A stretch of 64,000 nt of DNA, taken from NCBI GenBank assembly GCA_001599815.1, contig BCIA01000001.1:934934-998933 (forward strand), given 5' to 3'. A model generated the notes under the pieces. That model saw nothing but the letters and a program-made list of their open reading frames with translations, did no database searches and was not told the DNA's origin. Positions 21,574 to 33,412 of the stretch are shown piece by piece; positions within the stretch are counted from its first letter, which is position 1, and each line of letters begins with the position of its first letter. A program made the translations under genes and the position numbers. The DNA is from Furcasterigmium furcatum (Eukaryota; Ascomycota; Sordariomycetes; Glomerellales; Plectosphaerellaceae).

Positions 21574-24500
21574 TCAGAACCCCCCCTTCCGCTTCTTCTT
21601 CGCCACCGCCCTACGCCCATGCTGTCCCGGCACAGGCTGTGACATGATCCCCAGCCCCAGCCCCATCCCCTGCGACGACATCGGCACCTGCTGCGAGGTC
21701 ATCAACGCCTCCGGTCTTCTCGGGCTCGAGAATCCCCCCATCGCGCCGGCGGGCGCCTCGGACATGGCCACCTGCGGCACCGGCGCGGCGACGTTCACGG
21801 GCCGCAGCGGTGGAAGGGTCTGCGAGCTCCCCATCATCCCTGCGTCCAGCTCGGCCGTGATGCGCGGGCGCTTCTGGCGCCTGTGCGCCCCCGGCCTCTG
21901 GGATCTGCTTCGCGCCTCGGTCACGCGCTGCGTCGACGCCTCCGCCACGGAAGAGTGGTATTCGGTCGTCGGGACGCCGCGGGTGGCGGGCCAGTAGGAG
22001 AGGATCGGGTGCGGTCGCCCGGGTGGTTTGAGAGACGTGTTGAGGCTGACGGCGAGGACGCTGAGGCGCTGGAGGGCGGCAGTAGAGGAGGGATCCTGCG
22101 ACGAGGAGCGGGAGGGCTGGGACGATCCCGCGCGAGACGAGGGGCGGGAGGATGGCCCCGGGGAGAGAGACTGGGTAGCCCGCGGGGTGAGGTAGGGTGA
22201 TTGCTGGGACCGGAGGGACTCGTTTCGCTCCGAGACGTCTGGTTCCGGAACCCAGGATCGGAGGCCGTCGAACTTTTTGGCCGTCTCCATGTCGAACACG
22301 ACGATACCGTAGAGAGACCGCATGGCGGCTTCGGACACCTCCGTCAGGGCCAATTCCCGTGAAAGCTCAGCGGTGGGTGAGATCCGCTGAGAACTCCAGA
22401 TCTGGTGGATATGCCGGCCTACGCTTCTCAGGGAGGTTGACATGTTGACCTCCATGCCCAGGAAGGAGGGCACCACGGCCTCGACGACGACCCGCTGGTT
22501 TTCCAGGTGAACTAGCTCCTGAAACTGCGTGTCCCATGCGTTCTCGGTCTGTTCGTCCGTCGGCGGCGCCTCGAAAGGTGCGCCGTAATCGCGAAGAGTC
22601 CTCAGAGACACGGGTCGCCCCGAATCAGCAAGAGAGCCAGCAAGAGCCCGCTGGACAAGGTCGACACTCGAGAAAGCGTCCTCCGCCGCTCCGTTGCGGA
22701 TATGCTCACTCTCAAGGGCAACCGATTCTATCGATACGCCGACGCGAGAAGCCAGCAGGGTGATCCCCTCCACCCCTCGGCGCGGCCACCTGGGCGGGAG
22801 TACCTCTCTCTCTTCGTAAGAATCATCCGAGCCCTGCCGGCTAGGTTTGATCTGGCGCTGCCTCACAAGATCGTCGAGATCTCCGAACGAGTCGGGCACC
22901 ACGAACGTCTCGGCTAGCCGTTTGATGGCATCAGCTCGTCGCTTCTTCTGCACGCGGCGTTGCCGCCGAGTTGACAGCTCCAAACAGGTATCCGGGGCTT
23001 GGACATCTTCCACTGCTGCTTTCGTAGCCGTGACGAGAGAACACTGCAGCCCGAGTGCCTCATCCAACACGAACAGTTGCCAGAAGCGGTTGTCCCGCTG
23101 CAGGGAAGCAGACCCGGGCCCTTCCGGTGCATCCGCGTATAAAGTCGCCGGAGCAAGGCAAATCGTCTGGATAGAAGGCCTGCTGTCTCCGGTTCCTTTC
23201 CTTGCGTTCGTGACACGGATCTTCTGGTGCTGAAGCTGGGGCAGCTCGACCTCCTCGTGCGTCGTGAATATGAAGATATCCAGATCCGGGCTGTCTGACG
23301 AGAAGAGAGAGACAACGCCGGCATCGTCGCCAAGTGCAGGCCAACCTTGATTGACCTTCATTGCGAGGGAGTTGCCCTCCTCAGTCCGAAGGTGGGCACA
23401 GGACATCAAGACCGCGGGCTCCCTGGTACCATTGTTGGACGTCCGAGATGTCAAGTCGACCCAGACAACACTCGTGCTCGTCAAGACAAACGCCTGGCTC
23501 TGGTTCGCCGGGTTTAGTTGCACATGCAGTATCTTGTCGCTCTGCGTCTTCAACAGCTGGAGGGCGTGGTTCTGGCTCGTCGATAGCCGCAGGTTGACCA
23601 AGACCAGATTCGTGGCGTTCCATACCAGAAGCATCCGTGATCGGGCCGTGGAGCCAAAAGACTGATACCAAAGACCGCCCGGCTGCGGGTCCTCGAGCGT
23701 ATCCAGAGCAGCATCCCAGTGGTTCTTGTCTGCTTCCGCAGGCCCAACCCAGAGGATGCCGTGCGGTTCTGGCGCCGGCGCCTCGCCCCTTGGCAGATTC
23801 TCCGAGATCCCATCATGAATATGCCCGCGATATCGTAGTCTCGGGTCAAAGTCCAGCGTCCCAACCTTGATCTTCCCCTGCATATCCCACACTGTCCAGA
23901 ATCCCCCGTCGTCCACGATCGCCAGCTGCTCCGGTTTACCGCTCGATCCCAGATTAAACGCAACATCGGCATGCGGCCTGCCCCCCGTCTGGTCGCTCGT
24001 GATGGTAAGCACCGGCCGCGGGTCTAAGCGAGACGGCCTCTCCAGGTTCCCTCCACCAGTACCCTGCGTAATCCCCGGTACCGGCAAGCGGCGGTAGAGC
24101 GGCCTCAGTACGGTGGTGGAAAGTTTCTTCTGGACGATGACATATCGCGAGGGCTCCTGCTTGGCGAGGTTCAGGGCAACCTTGATCTGAGCGATGGGGC
24201 TGTCGTCGAGGGACCAGACGGCGACGTCCTCGGCATCGCCGTGGTCAGCGTAAAGCACCCGCAGCGTCGGGTCGGGGTGCTCCCCCCACTGCCATTCCGT
24301 TCTTCGCAGGGCCGTGAGACGCAGCAGCTCCCCCGAGGAGCCGGCAGCTGTGGCGAGGAGGGCTTTCGGTTTCGGAATGCGGGCTCGAGTCATATCCGTC
24401 ATCTGCCCGATGGCGAGGAGGGGTCGGTGGCCGACGGCAGGTGCGGCGGCGTCCTGTTCGAAGAGGAGGTCTGACAGAATCTCTGACGGGACGCCCATGA

Positions 24501-24812
24501 CGCTCTCGGGGCGTGTTCCGTGGATCCGGCGCTTCTGCCGCCGCCGCTCATGGGCGTCGAGATGCTGGGGGATGTCGTGCCTGGCTGGAGGGCACCACGT
24601 TTCTGGAGGCTGGAGGAAGTGAAACTCTGATCCTGGGACAGTTAGTCCCGCTGCCTCATACGTACAATATACCAGATACCCCGGGCGAACTCACTCTGTG
24701 CGGTTTCCCGATTCGTGTGCAAGGTGGGCAGCTCATCGGCGGTCTGCGAGGGAATGAGAGTGATCCTTGGCGGACCGTACAAACGGGCGACGTCATCCCG
24801 AGGCCCGTCCAT
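21574..24812 (-). CDS. rrn6: RNA polymerase I core factor subunit, RRN6-like
   Basis: RRN6/TAF1C-type subunit of the nucleolar core factor that recruits RNA polymerase I to rDNA. The main exon encodes at least 974 residues (ATG 24498 to the stop at 21574). It shows a beta-propeller-like first half (VLTITSDQTGGRPHADVAFN, LAIVDDGGFWTVWDMQGKIK), a helical middle and a Ser/Pro-rich, basic tail ending AVAKKKRKGGF. The coding frame clearly continues upstream of 24498 (TWCPPARHDIPQHLDAHERR). A probable first exon starts at ATG 24812 (MDGPRDDVARLYGPPRITLI) and is separated by a short intron. The strong GTGAGT donor near 24694 does not keep the frame with the visible acceptors. Alternative donors at 24665 or 24672 do, so the exact junction is open. 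Confidence 0.75.
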
Positions 24813-25369
24813 CTCGCCCGGCTGGCAAGTGCAGATCCGAGCGGTGTTGCAGGTCCGAGATGCTCCTTTTCATATCGCGAGAGGGTCGTGGAGGCCGAAG
24901 ACGCATTGTTCACGCCGTGCGTTTGGAAGGAGCCTGCCTGCCTTTGCTTCGGTGGTAGCAGATATTGGGAAGAGATGAGCAAAAGAAGAGCCGAGGGAAA
25001 AAGACAGACAGAGCACCGGAGGTAGGTAGGTAATACTGAAATTACAAATGACGGTGGCAGGCCAGGGGGGCGTTGCTGTGCAAAAAGATGAAGCCGGCCA
25101 GGAAATTCTTCAACGCCGAAAATCATTTTCTGGAGAAAACCGGCAGGGATCTGCCCGAGCTACGGGTGGTGCTGCTGCAGGGCCCAGCACCAGCGACGTC
25201 AGGGGACAACGAACGCGTCCAGCCGCTTCAGCGCGTCCAGCCCCGCTATCCTTATCTTATCTCGCCCGTCGGTACCTCACCTCTCACCTCTCTCTTTCAC
25301 CAAAGGCATCGTCCACGTCTTGACCTCGCCCTCATCGCGACAGACATCCTCAGCGGAAAATGCCCCAAC
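24813..25369. promoter_or_regulatory. Divergent promoter between RRN6 and MOZART1
   Basis: About 560 bases between two opposite start codons. It contains a short GGTAGGTAGGTA repeat near 25020-25031 and CT-rich tracts toward the MOZART1 start. No gene is seen. Confidence 0.45.
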
Positions 25370-25795
25370 ATGCCTCCCGCAGCAGATGAGCGCAAGGAGA
25401 AGCAGGCCGCGGCCCAGCAGGCCGTCGACATCCTGCACGAGATCTCCACCATCCTTGTTAGTCTCTCCCATCTCACTCCTCCTCGGGACACATGATTTGT
25501 ACTCTTGATCGCATCTCGACGACTGCATCCGGTTTTCACCTCACGGCTTCTTCCTACATGCTAACATGCTTAGAACTGCCAACTGGACCGCCGCACCCTC
25601 TCCATCTGCATCTCCATGATCGAAAATGGCGTCAACCCCGAAGCGCTCGCGGTATGATCCATCAGCCCGGTTTCTTAGTGGCGCACGCTGACGTTTCCTC
25701 CCTGACGCGGACAGACCGTCATCAAGGAACTGCGCAAGGAGTCTGCAGAGGCAGACTTGGAGATGAAGGTGCGCGCTGGGCTCAGGGGCAGATGA
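25370..25795 (+). CDS. mzt1: Mitotic-spindle organizing protein 1 (MOZART1)
   Basis: Small subunit that activates and targets the gamma-tubulin complex at spindle poles. Three exons, 25370-25456, 25574-25651 and 25715-25795, encode 81 residues; each exon ends at a codon boundary. The family core is intact: QAVDILHEISTIL, then CQLDRRTLSICISMIENGVN and PEALATVIKELRKESAE. The exon-2 acceptor is CTTAG and the exon-3 acceptor GGACAG. The C-terminal tail (DLEMKVRAGLRGR) is taken from the simplest reading to the TGA at 25793. An AAG|GTGCGC inside it could be a further donor giving a different tail, so the last dozen residues are less certain than the core. It lies head-to-head with RRN6. Confidence 0.93.
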
Positions 25796-26274
25796 ACCGC
25801 GCCATCTCTCACCACGCCTGTATCTAGGTGGGACGGTGCTATTGGAGGCAAAACGCTGCTGATGGTAGCACGCTTTTTCGAGACTCTTGTTTTCACCATA
25901 CATACGAGCGTCCGCAATGTTGAGTGCCTGCGGTGCTTGCGCCGCGAGCTTCGATACGAAGACACCTCCCGAAGATATCACGAAGTAACATCACACGACT
26001 GACTAATGCTCATGGGATGCTGCCAACAACGATTGTTTTCAGGATATCCGCTGCCCTAACAGGCCATCAACATAAATAAGAGACCGCTTCGTCAAGGATG
26101 AATTTGAACGCCTCCATCCCCCCTCGTGCATGCCGTTGTTTGTCGCCATGCGCCCGCATATCCATTTCCGCCAGCCCAAGAAGCAGTCCAGTCTATCCAT
26201 CAGTGTACCCAAACGCCATCCCGTCCCGTCATTCTGAACGCAGCTGTTGAAACGCCTCGGCATGTACCCGCCCC
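25796..26274. other. Convergent 3' region between MOZART1 and the CHY/RING gene
   Basis: These 479 bases lie between facing stop codons and presumably hold both 3' UTRs. No coding or repeat signature is seen. Confidence 0.4.
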
Positions 26275-28267
26275 TCACCGGTGCCCGATGAGCATGATCT
26301 CATTATCATCTTCCTCGTCATCATCGTCCTCCTCCTCGCCGTCCTCCGATATAGACTCGAGATCGTCGTCGGATGACTCGCGGAACCGCGAGCTCCAGAA
26401 ACTCACAATATCCTCGTCGGATTCGACGCCGTCATCGTCCTGCAGCCCCACATCCGGCACAGGCCAGGGGACGGCTCCCTGGCCGATGGCGTGGCCAGGC
26501 GGAGATGATGACCGGGCCATTCTGTCATCTGTGATCCGCCGCGGCACTGCGCTTACTTCCGGGCTAGCCATCGACGAGAACCGCCTGTGTCTCGGGATGG
26601 GAACGGCAAGGCTGTTCGTGGTGTCCGAAGCAGCAGGGTTCCCTGGCCTGAGTGCCGACGCCGGCGCGATTGGTGTCAGCTGGGTGTTATTACTGCGCGA
26701 CTGGCCCCTCGGCGCAGGCGCCGTAGCGCTCCTCCCGCTGATCTGCAACTCGGCCGTGTTGTACGAGTTGCATATCGCGCACTTCAACCCCAGCCAGTGG
26801 TACGGCACGGTGCTCTTGCCGCTGCAGTCGTTGCAGAGTACCACGGCCTTGGTGTCCTGGAACTCTGGCGGCATCGGCTGCGCTATGATCTCGAGCTCGA
26901 GCTGCCGGAACTGTGATTCCATGTTGAGCAGGCTCTTGTTGCAGATAGGACACTTGTATGACCGGCGCATGTGCTCGTCATAGCACCGCGCGTGGATGCT
27001 GTGCCCGCAAACCATGAACACGACCGGTTTAGGAGACGTGAACATGTATTCGCCGCAGATGGGGCAGTCGCAGTCAGTCGACCGCTCGATGCACTTGTGT
27101 GTTTCCTTGATAGAGATTGATATGCAAGCGCAGCATTTCTGGCCCATGTCAGTACGAGTAGAAGCTACCAGACGAGGGAAGACCGCCTACCTTGCAGTGG
27201 AAAAAGTCCTTCCCCAGGCCTTGCCCACGCCTACAGATGCCGCAGTCATTACAGTGGTAGATGTCCTTGTTGGGGTGGTCGTCCCACAGCTTGCAGATGT
27301 TGCAGAAGTAGCGGGCCGCAGGGACGCCGCAGTTGATGCAGCTCTCCGCGGCCTTTTGGGGGCACGCGCATAGCATGCACAGCATGTTCTTGGTTTCCTT
27401 GCGGATGAGCTCGTGATCCTCGGCAGCATCGTGGCAGAAGCGGCACGTGTACCACTTGTTGCAGGTTGAGCACTGCAGCTTGACGTTGCGGCGGTAGTGC
27501 TGGCAACCCAGGGGCCGACGGCTCATGGGAATCTCCTCCTCGGTGAGCTGGGGACAGGCCTTGACCGGCTTCAGGGGCACATAGGTCGGCTTGATGTCTT
27601 CTGCGGAGAGGATGAACCTGCCGGGAGATGACGCCTCGCCGGGGGGGTTCTGCCAGAACTTGAGAGCGTCGAGAGCTCCGGCCGGCACGGTCTTTTCCCA
27701 TGCTTCTCCTGCCGTCGCAGGTCCCGTGGACCGCGAGGCGGCAGCGGGTGTCCTCGAGGCGGTCTGCGATTGCCGGTAGCCCTCCATCAGTGTCTCGTGC
27801 ATGAGACGAGCTTTTTCCTGGGGAGTGGCGGTGGATTCGGTCTGGATGGCGATGAGGCGCTTGCGCAGGTCGCCCATGCCGTCGTCGGCGGGGAGGGAGC
27901 GCCGATTGTTCGTCGAAGAGACCATGATGGAGGCGGGCCTTGGGGCCGTGGAGTATCGGGGTTCGTGCATGAACGGTGAGTGTCGTGGGGGGTCTCGACG
28001 ACCAGTCCGCCGTCTGGGTCGGGCGGTGTCTTGGGTACTGGGGTTCACTGAACTGGCCACGGGGTCGGGTGTGCCTTCATTCTGCTGTGCTGTGGTTGCA
28101 TGGTCCGCCGGGAGGGTGGACGTTGAGTTGGCGGGGGACGTGGGTGTTGGTGTGCAGTTGTCGGGATCGGGATGTTGTATGCGGTCGCGATTGCCCGCCC
28201 TCTCTGATAGGCGCCTAGCTTGCCGGATCACCGGGTTGATGATGAATTCGGCGACCAAAGAAGGCAT
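26275..28267 (-). CDS. CHY zinc finger / RING E3 ubiquitin ligase (RCHY1/Pirh2-like)
   Basis: Two exons, 28267-27191 and 27138-26275, encode 646 residues. After about 250 disordered, Pro/Thr/Ser-rich residues comes the CHY finger from residue 253 (LGCQHYRRNVKLQCSTC ... YTCRFCHD). It is followed by the CTCHY finger (CNICKLWDD, YHCNDCGICRRG, FHCKKCCACISI, with the intron between the two lysines) and a RING from about residue 384 (CPICGEYMF ... CGHSIHARC ... CPICNK). A zinc-ribbon-like segment CNDCSGKS ... CAICNS then follows. This order is that of Pirh2-type E3 ligases. The tail is disordered and ends in a long Asp/Glu run (residues about 620-640). The long N- and C-terminal extensions are unlike the roughly 260-residue animal protein. 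The likely substrate is unknown. Confidence 0.9.
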
Positions 28268-30635
28268 TTAGAGATACTCCGCCAGAACGCCCGTGGATGG
28301 CAGCCAGGTGAGCAGTCAGGGAGGGAAGACTGCTGGGCGAGCTGACACCAACGACAGCAGGCGGAGGTCGAAAATGGGAGCAAGATCACCCAAGTGTCAG
28401 TCGAGTGGCGGATAACGGACGAGGACCGACGGGGGACGGGGACCGGAGAGAAAGGAGGGGCAGGAGTCGATGCCCAGTCCAGGAGCCAGCAGGGGGGTCG
28501 GTCGTGTGTCGCAGTCGCCTCGGCGGTCGATAAAGGAGGGCGGAGACGGAGACCACCAGCGGAGACCACCAGGATGCCGCGGTGACGATGTTCGGTAAGT
28601 GGTGGTGATGAAAATGTCCTGGAGTAGGTAGGTAGATGGGAAACACTCCCGAGTGGAATGTTGGGGAGGCGAAGTAATAATTGAACAAGAAACGTCGATC
28701 CCGGGCCTCCTTCCCTCTTACCACCTTCGCTCGTCCCCCATCGACGACCGCTGACAAGCTGGAAGATGCCAGTGATGACATCTGTCTCACCAGCGAATGA
28801 GCGGGCAGCCCGAGCTGGAGAACCTTCGGCCGGGTCTGGGCTAGGGTCTTTTTTTGGTGCTCGTAGGGCGGTCACGGTGGTGTAATGGACTGACTGTACC
28901 TGCTAAATCGGAGCTCCAGCTGCCCGGGCTCCACCGGGATGGGCCGGTAACTGGAGCTGCGTCCCTGGGGCGGCCGTGACATGTGATTCCATCCATTGCC
29001 CGATGCTGACGGTGGAAGCCATCGTGGACCACGACTCAAGTCGTCTCTCGTGAAGTTGCTGAGATGTCATCCTGGGGTGAACGCCGCCGAATGCTGTGGC
29101 TGAAACCTACACCGGCCACGCCTCCGGTCCAATCCTGACAACACTGCCCGGACGTTTTGCTCACGCGGAAGAATCCACGGCGATGCTTGTCAGACCCTGG
29201 ACGCCATCGAGTCGTCGGAGCGGAGCTCTCGCGATACACACCGACTTCGATCACCGAGCGATGCAGCAAAGTATACATTCATCCATCGCTGCTTAACTAC
29301 CATCTTTCTCTTGCCCCCATGCCACACAGCCGCAAAACCGTTTGTGATGTGTTCAACCATAGACCCCATTCCGTCAAGAAACGCCCAAGAATTGCTCCCC
29401 CATCGCCTGTTTAGTAAGGACGCCTTGTATTAGTTGAATCGCAGCTTGAGCTTCTCCAAACAGCGGCCAACTCTCGAAGACCCAGGTGCATTTCCTTCAT
29501 TGATCTCAGCCCTCCCTCACTTACCTGCCCTTCAGGCGCACATCTCCCCTCAGCACATTGCCCGCTCGATCCCAAGAACCGAGAATCCGGGAGCCCCGAC
29601 TCGGAAGTATCCCGCAACGAGAAATACACCGTCGGCCTGGCATTTCGTGGCATGGTGCTGCAAATAGGCCCGCGTCCTTGTTCTCGCTGAACTGTGGCTC
29701 TATCATCTGGAGGTTGGGCATCGGTAGGCGATTGTTGTCGCATGGTACAGCCTGTCTCTCGTTCTCCCTGGTGTGCTGAGACGAGACTGAGAGCTCGTCT
29801 GCGGCCGTCGATCAACTGCCCCGAAGTTGTCGGCATCTAGGTACGGTAAAAAAGGTAACCGAGAATCTTGACACGATTACCCGGTCAATAACTATTCTTC
29901 CCACCTGGAATCGTGGGATGAGGCGTGTTTTGGCCGTTCTGGGAGCTTATAGCCGCATCGTGACCATCTTTTGCGATAAGTTCAGGGGCAACTCGGGGGG
30001 TGCGCTCAGGGGCTGAACCGGGCTGTCAGCTCGGGTGGATCGAAGGGAGCGCCGTACCGTACGAATTGTAATAGACACGCATTTGATACGTGGGTCCAAC
30101 ACGCAAAAACACAGTATTCGCACGGCTGCATTCGCAACAGGTGGCCTCTCCTATCAAGGGCGCGCCAACCTGCACTAGGGACCCAACGGCACAGGCCCGA
30201 ATGCCATCCATCCCATTCTTAGCCCTCCGCTGCTGTTGACGGACGGCCCCAAGGGTGAATACGACAAAATTCCTACGTCGGCCCATCGTGCTCTTCCTTC
30301 TCTTCAGACCTTCCTTGGGATTCGGGCCAATCGTCGCAGCTGTCTCCCTTCAGCTGCCGCAGCTTGTTCTACAGCACCATTCTCTTCTCCTCCTATTCTT
30401 CTTCTTTCTTATCCCGCCCTTTCGCATTGATTGAGTTGCAGACTCGTCCGATCATTCGAGATAGAGGAAGAGCTGTAAGCTCCACGTTGCATCCGCGACC
30501 CCCCTTACGCGGTCCAGCAAGCCCTCGACAGCCTCGTCGACGCCGCCTTCGAGAAGACGGACGCTCTCTGCGACACATCTACGAGGCACCGACGCCATCC
30601 CATCGCGTCGACGAATAATTCCATTCCTGCCCATC
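28268..30635. promoter_or_regulatory. Divergent promoter region between the CHY/RING gene and PMT2
   Basis: About 2.4 kb. Next to 28268 a GT/GA-rich purine tract on the plus strand is the expected pyrimidine-rich leader of the minus-strand gene. On the PMT2 side a CCAAT box lies near 30327, and the last 250 bases are CT-rich, suggesting a leader of 150-250 bases. Short open frames between 28.9 and 29.9 kb have no recognisable features. Confidence 0.4.
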
Positions 30636-32961
30636 ATGGCATCCGGCAAGCCTGCTGTTGCCTCCGGCGCGGACCTCGGTGAGGCCGTCAGGAGACGCCC
30701 CGTCGCCGCCCCCGTCGACGTCGCTCCCCAGGCCGACGACAAGAAGAAGGCCGTCAAGAAGGTGCGCCAATCATGCCCCGAACGGAAGCCCGATTCCAAG
30801 CTGACATCCTCCTCTCCAGGAAGCATCCTTCCTCCAAGTCCTCGACGAGTGGGAGTTCATCCTTGCCCCGCTAGTCTTCACCATCGTCGCCGTCTTCACC
30901 CGTCTCTACAAGATCGGCCTCAGCAACATCGTAACCTGGGACGAGGCGCATTTCGGCAAGTTCGGCAGCTACTACATCAAGCATGAGTACTACTTCGACG
31001 TCCACCCGCCTCTCGGCAAGATGCTCGTCGGCCTCTCCGGTGTGCTCGCCGGCTACAATGGCTCCTTCGAGTTCAAGTCTGGCGAGAAGTACCCCGAGGA
31101 GCTCAACTACACCTTCATGCGTGCTTTCAACGCCTTCTTCGGAATCCTCTGCATCCCCATGGCCTACTACACCGCTCGCGAGCTCAAGCTGAAGCGTCCT
31201 GCTGTCTGGCTCATCACCCTCATGGTCCTCTGCGAGAACTCGTACACCACCATCAGCCGTTTCATCCTGCTCGACTCCATGCTGCTCTGCGGTACCGTCG
31301 CAACCGTCTTCTGCTGGTCCAAGTTCCACAACCAGCGCACCAGGAGCTTCGAGCCCGAGTGGTTCCTCTGGCTCTTCCTCACCGGCCTCAGCATCGGCTG
31401 CGTGTGCAGCGTCAAGCTCGTCGGGCTCTTCGTCACCGCTATGGTCGGCCTGTACACCATCGAGGACCTGTGGCACAAGTTCGGCAACAACAAGATGCCC
31501 GTCACCGTGCTCGGCGCTCACGTCGTTGCGCGCGTCGTCGGTCTCATCATCATCCCTCTGCTGGTCTACATGCTCTCCTTCGCCCTGCACTTCGCCATCC
31601 TTAACAAGTCCGGCCCTGGCGACGCCCAGATGAGCTCTCTCTTCCAGGCCAACCTCAAGGGCACCGCGGTCGGCAAGGACAGCCCCCTGGAGATCGCCTA
31701 CGGCTCCAAGGCCACGATCAAGAACATGGGATACGGTGGCGGTCTCCTGCACTCCCACGTCCAGACCTACCCCGAGGGCTCCAAGCAGCAGCAGGTCACC
31801 TGCTACCACCACAAGGATGCCAACAACGACTGGTTCTTCTACCCCAACCGCAACGACGAGCCCTACGTCGCCGAGGACGAGCCCCGGTTCATCCCTGACG
31901 GCTCCGTCATCCGCCTCATCCACGCCCAGACCGGCCGCAACCTGCACTCCCACGACATTGCCGCCCCCGTGACCAAGGGCGACAAGGAGGTTTCCTCGTA
32001 CGGCAACATGACCGTCGGCGACGCCAAGGACCACTGGAAGATCGAAGTCATCCGCGACTCCAACTCGCGCGATCGCAGCAAGATCCGCACCCTGACCACC
32101 GCCTTCCGCCTCAAGCACACCGTCCTGGGCTGCTACCTGCGCGCGGGCAACAAGAACCTGCCTCAGTGGGGTTTCAAACAGATCGAGGTCACCTGCACCA
32201 AGAAGAACAACCCTCGCGATACCTACACGCACTGGAACGTGGAGGCCCACTGGAACGACAAGCGTGAGTATCTGCTTTCCTGCTGAGCCGCTGTCCCATA
32301 CTGATGCTTCGCAGTCCCCAAGGCCGACTCTGGCGCCTACAAGTCTCCTTTCATCCACGACTTCATCCACCTCAATGTCGCCATGATGACCTCCAACAAC
32401 GCCCTCGTCCCCGACCCCGACAAGCAGGATGACCTGGCTTCGCAGTGGTGGCAGTGGCCCATCCTGCACGTCGGCCTGAGGATGTGCAGCTGGGACGACT
32501 CCGTTGTCAAGTACTTCCTCCTCGGCAACCCCATCGTCTACTGGGGCTCGACCGCCGGCCTGGGCGTCTTCGGCCTCCTCCTGGTCTGGTACATCCTCCG
32601 CTGGCAGCGCGGATTCAAGGACCTCAACGCGGCCGAGGAGGATCGTGTCCACTACGCCGGCGTGTACCCGGTCATCGGCTGGGTGCTGCACTACATGCCG
32701 TTCGTGGCCATGGCGCGTGTCACCTACGTGCACCACTACTACCCGGCGCTGTACTTCGCCATCCTCACCTTTGGCTTCCTGGCCGACTGGTTCCTGCGCA
32801 ACAGGAACAAGACGCTCCAGTACGTCATCTACGGCGTCCTGTACGCCGTCATCATCGGCCTGTACATCAATTTCATCCCCATCTGCTTCGGCATGGTCGG
32901 CTCCAACAAGCAGTACGCCTACCTCAAGTGGTTCGACGGCTGGAGGATCTCCAACGCTTAA
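30636..32961 (+). CDS. pmt2: Protein O-mannosyltransferase, PMT2 family
   Basis: ER membrane enzyme that transfers mannose from dolichyl-phosphate-mannose to Ser/Thr of secretory proteins, usually as a PMT1-PMT2 heterodimer. Three exons, 30636-30761, 30820-32263 and 32315-32961, encode 738 residues. A short cytosolic N-terminus precedes the GT39 membrane part. The catalytic Asp-Glu pair is at 83-84 (NIVTWDEAHFGKF), with HPPLGK at 104-109 and SRFILLDSMLL later. A lumenal MIR region follows (LLHSHVQTYPEGSKQQQVT, IRLIHAQTGRNLHSHD, FRLKHTVLGCYLRAG), then C-terminal spans with YVHHYYPALYFA. Length and motifs match the PMT2 branch. It is tail-to-tail with the Rab gene. Confidence 0.95.
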
Positions 32962-33412
32962 GCGCCGGATCGGAAGTAGAACAGCCGGCCACGGTCTCCC
33001 TCATAATAGGAAGGCCTCGTGACCAGGCGCCGCTAAATGACACGAAACCATCACCTACCCCACACCTCACTGTACAGCATAGGACGGCACGGGGCGCGGG
33101 CAGGCGCGATGACATTTCTTCTCACTTCTCCTTTCTTCATGAGCTTGGGCAACGGGGGAGGGAAATACAAAGAGACAAAAGGGGGCTACGGGCATGGGTT
33201 TGTCAGTAGCCCATAGCCGTAAGAGATTAATGCGATATTTTCAGATGACCTGTTGCTGTGTGTTCTCCCCGTCTGCCGCCGTTGGCGCGGCACCATGATA
33301 TGATGAATGCGATACTAGTACACGCCGGACGCTCTACACCCAATGCCATCTCTGCCCACAAGCACGCTCTCAGAAATATGTCCATGAAAAAGATGTCCCC
33401 TCCAGCCGTGAA
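32962..33412. other. Convergent 3' region between PMT2 and the Rab gene
   Basis: These 451 bases lie between facing stop codons and should be the two 3' UTRs. No gene is seen. Confidence 0.4.

Noticed and set aside
30871..32736. 621-codon open frame antisense to PMT2
   Set aside because: Same effect of third-position GC; no domain, biased composition.
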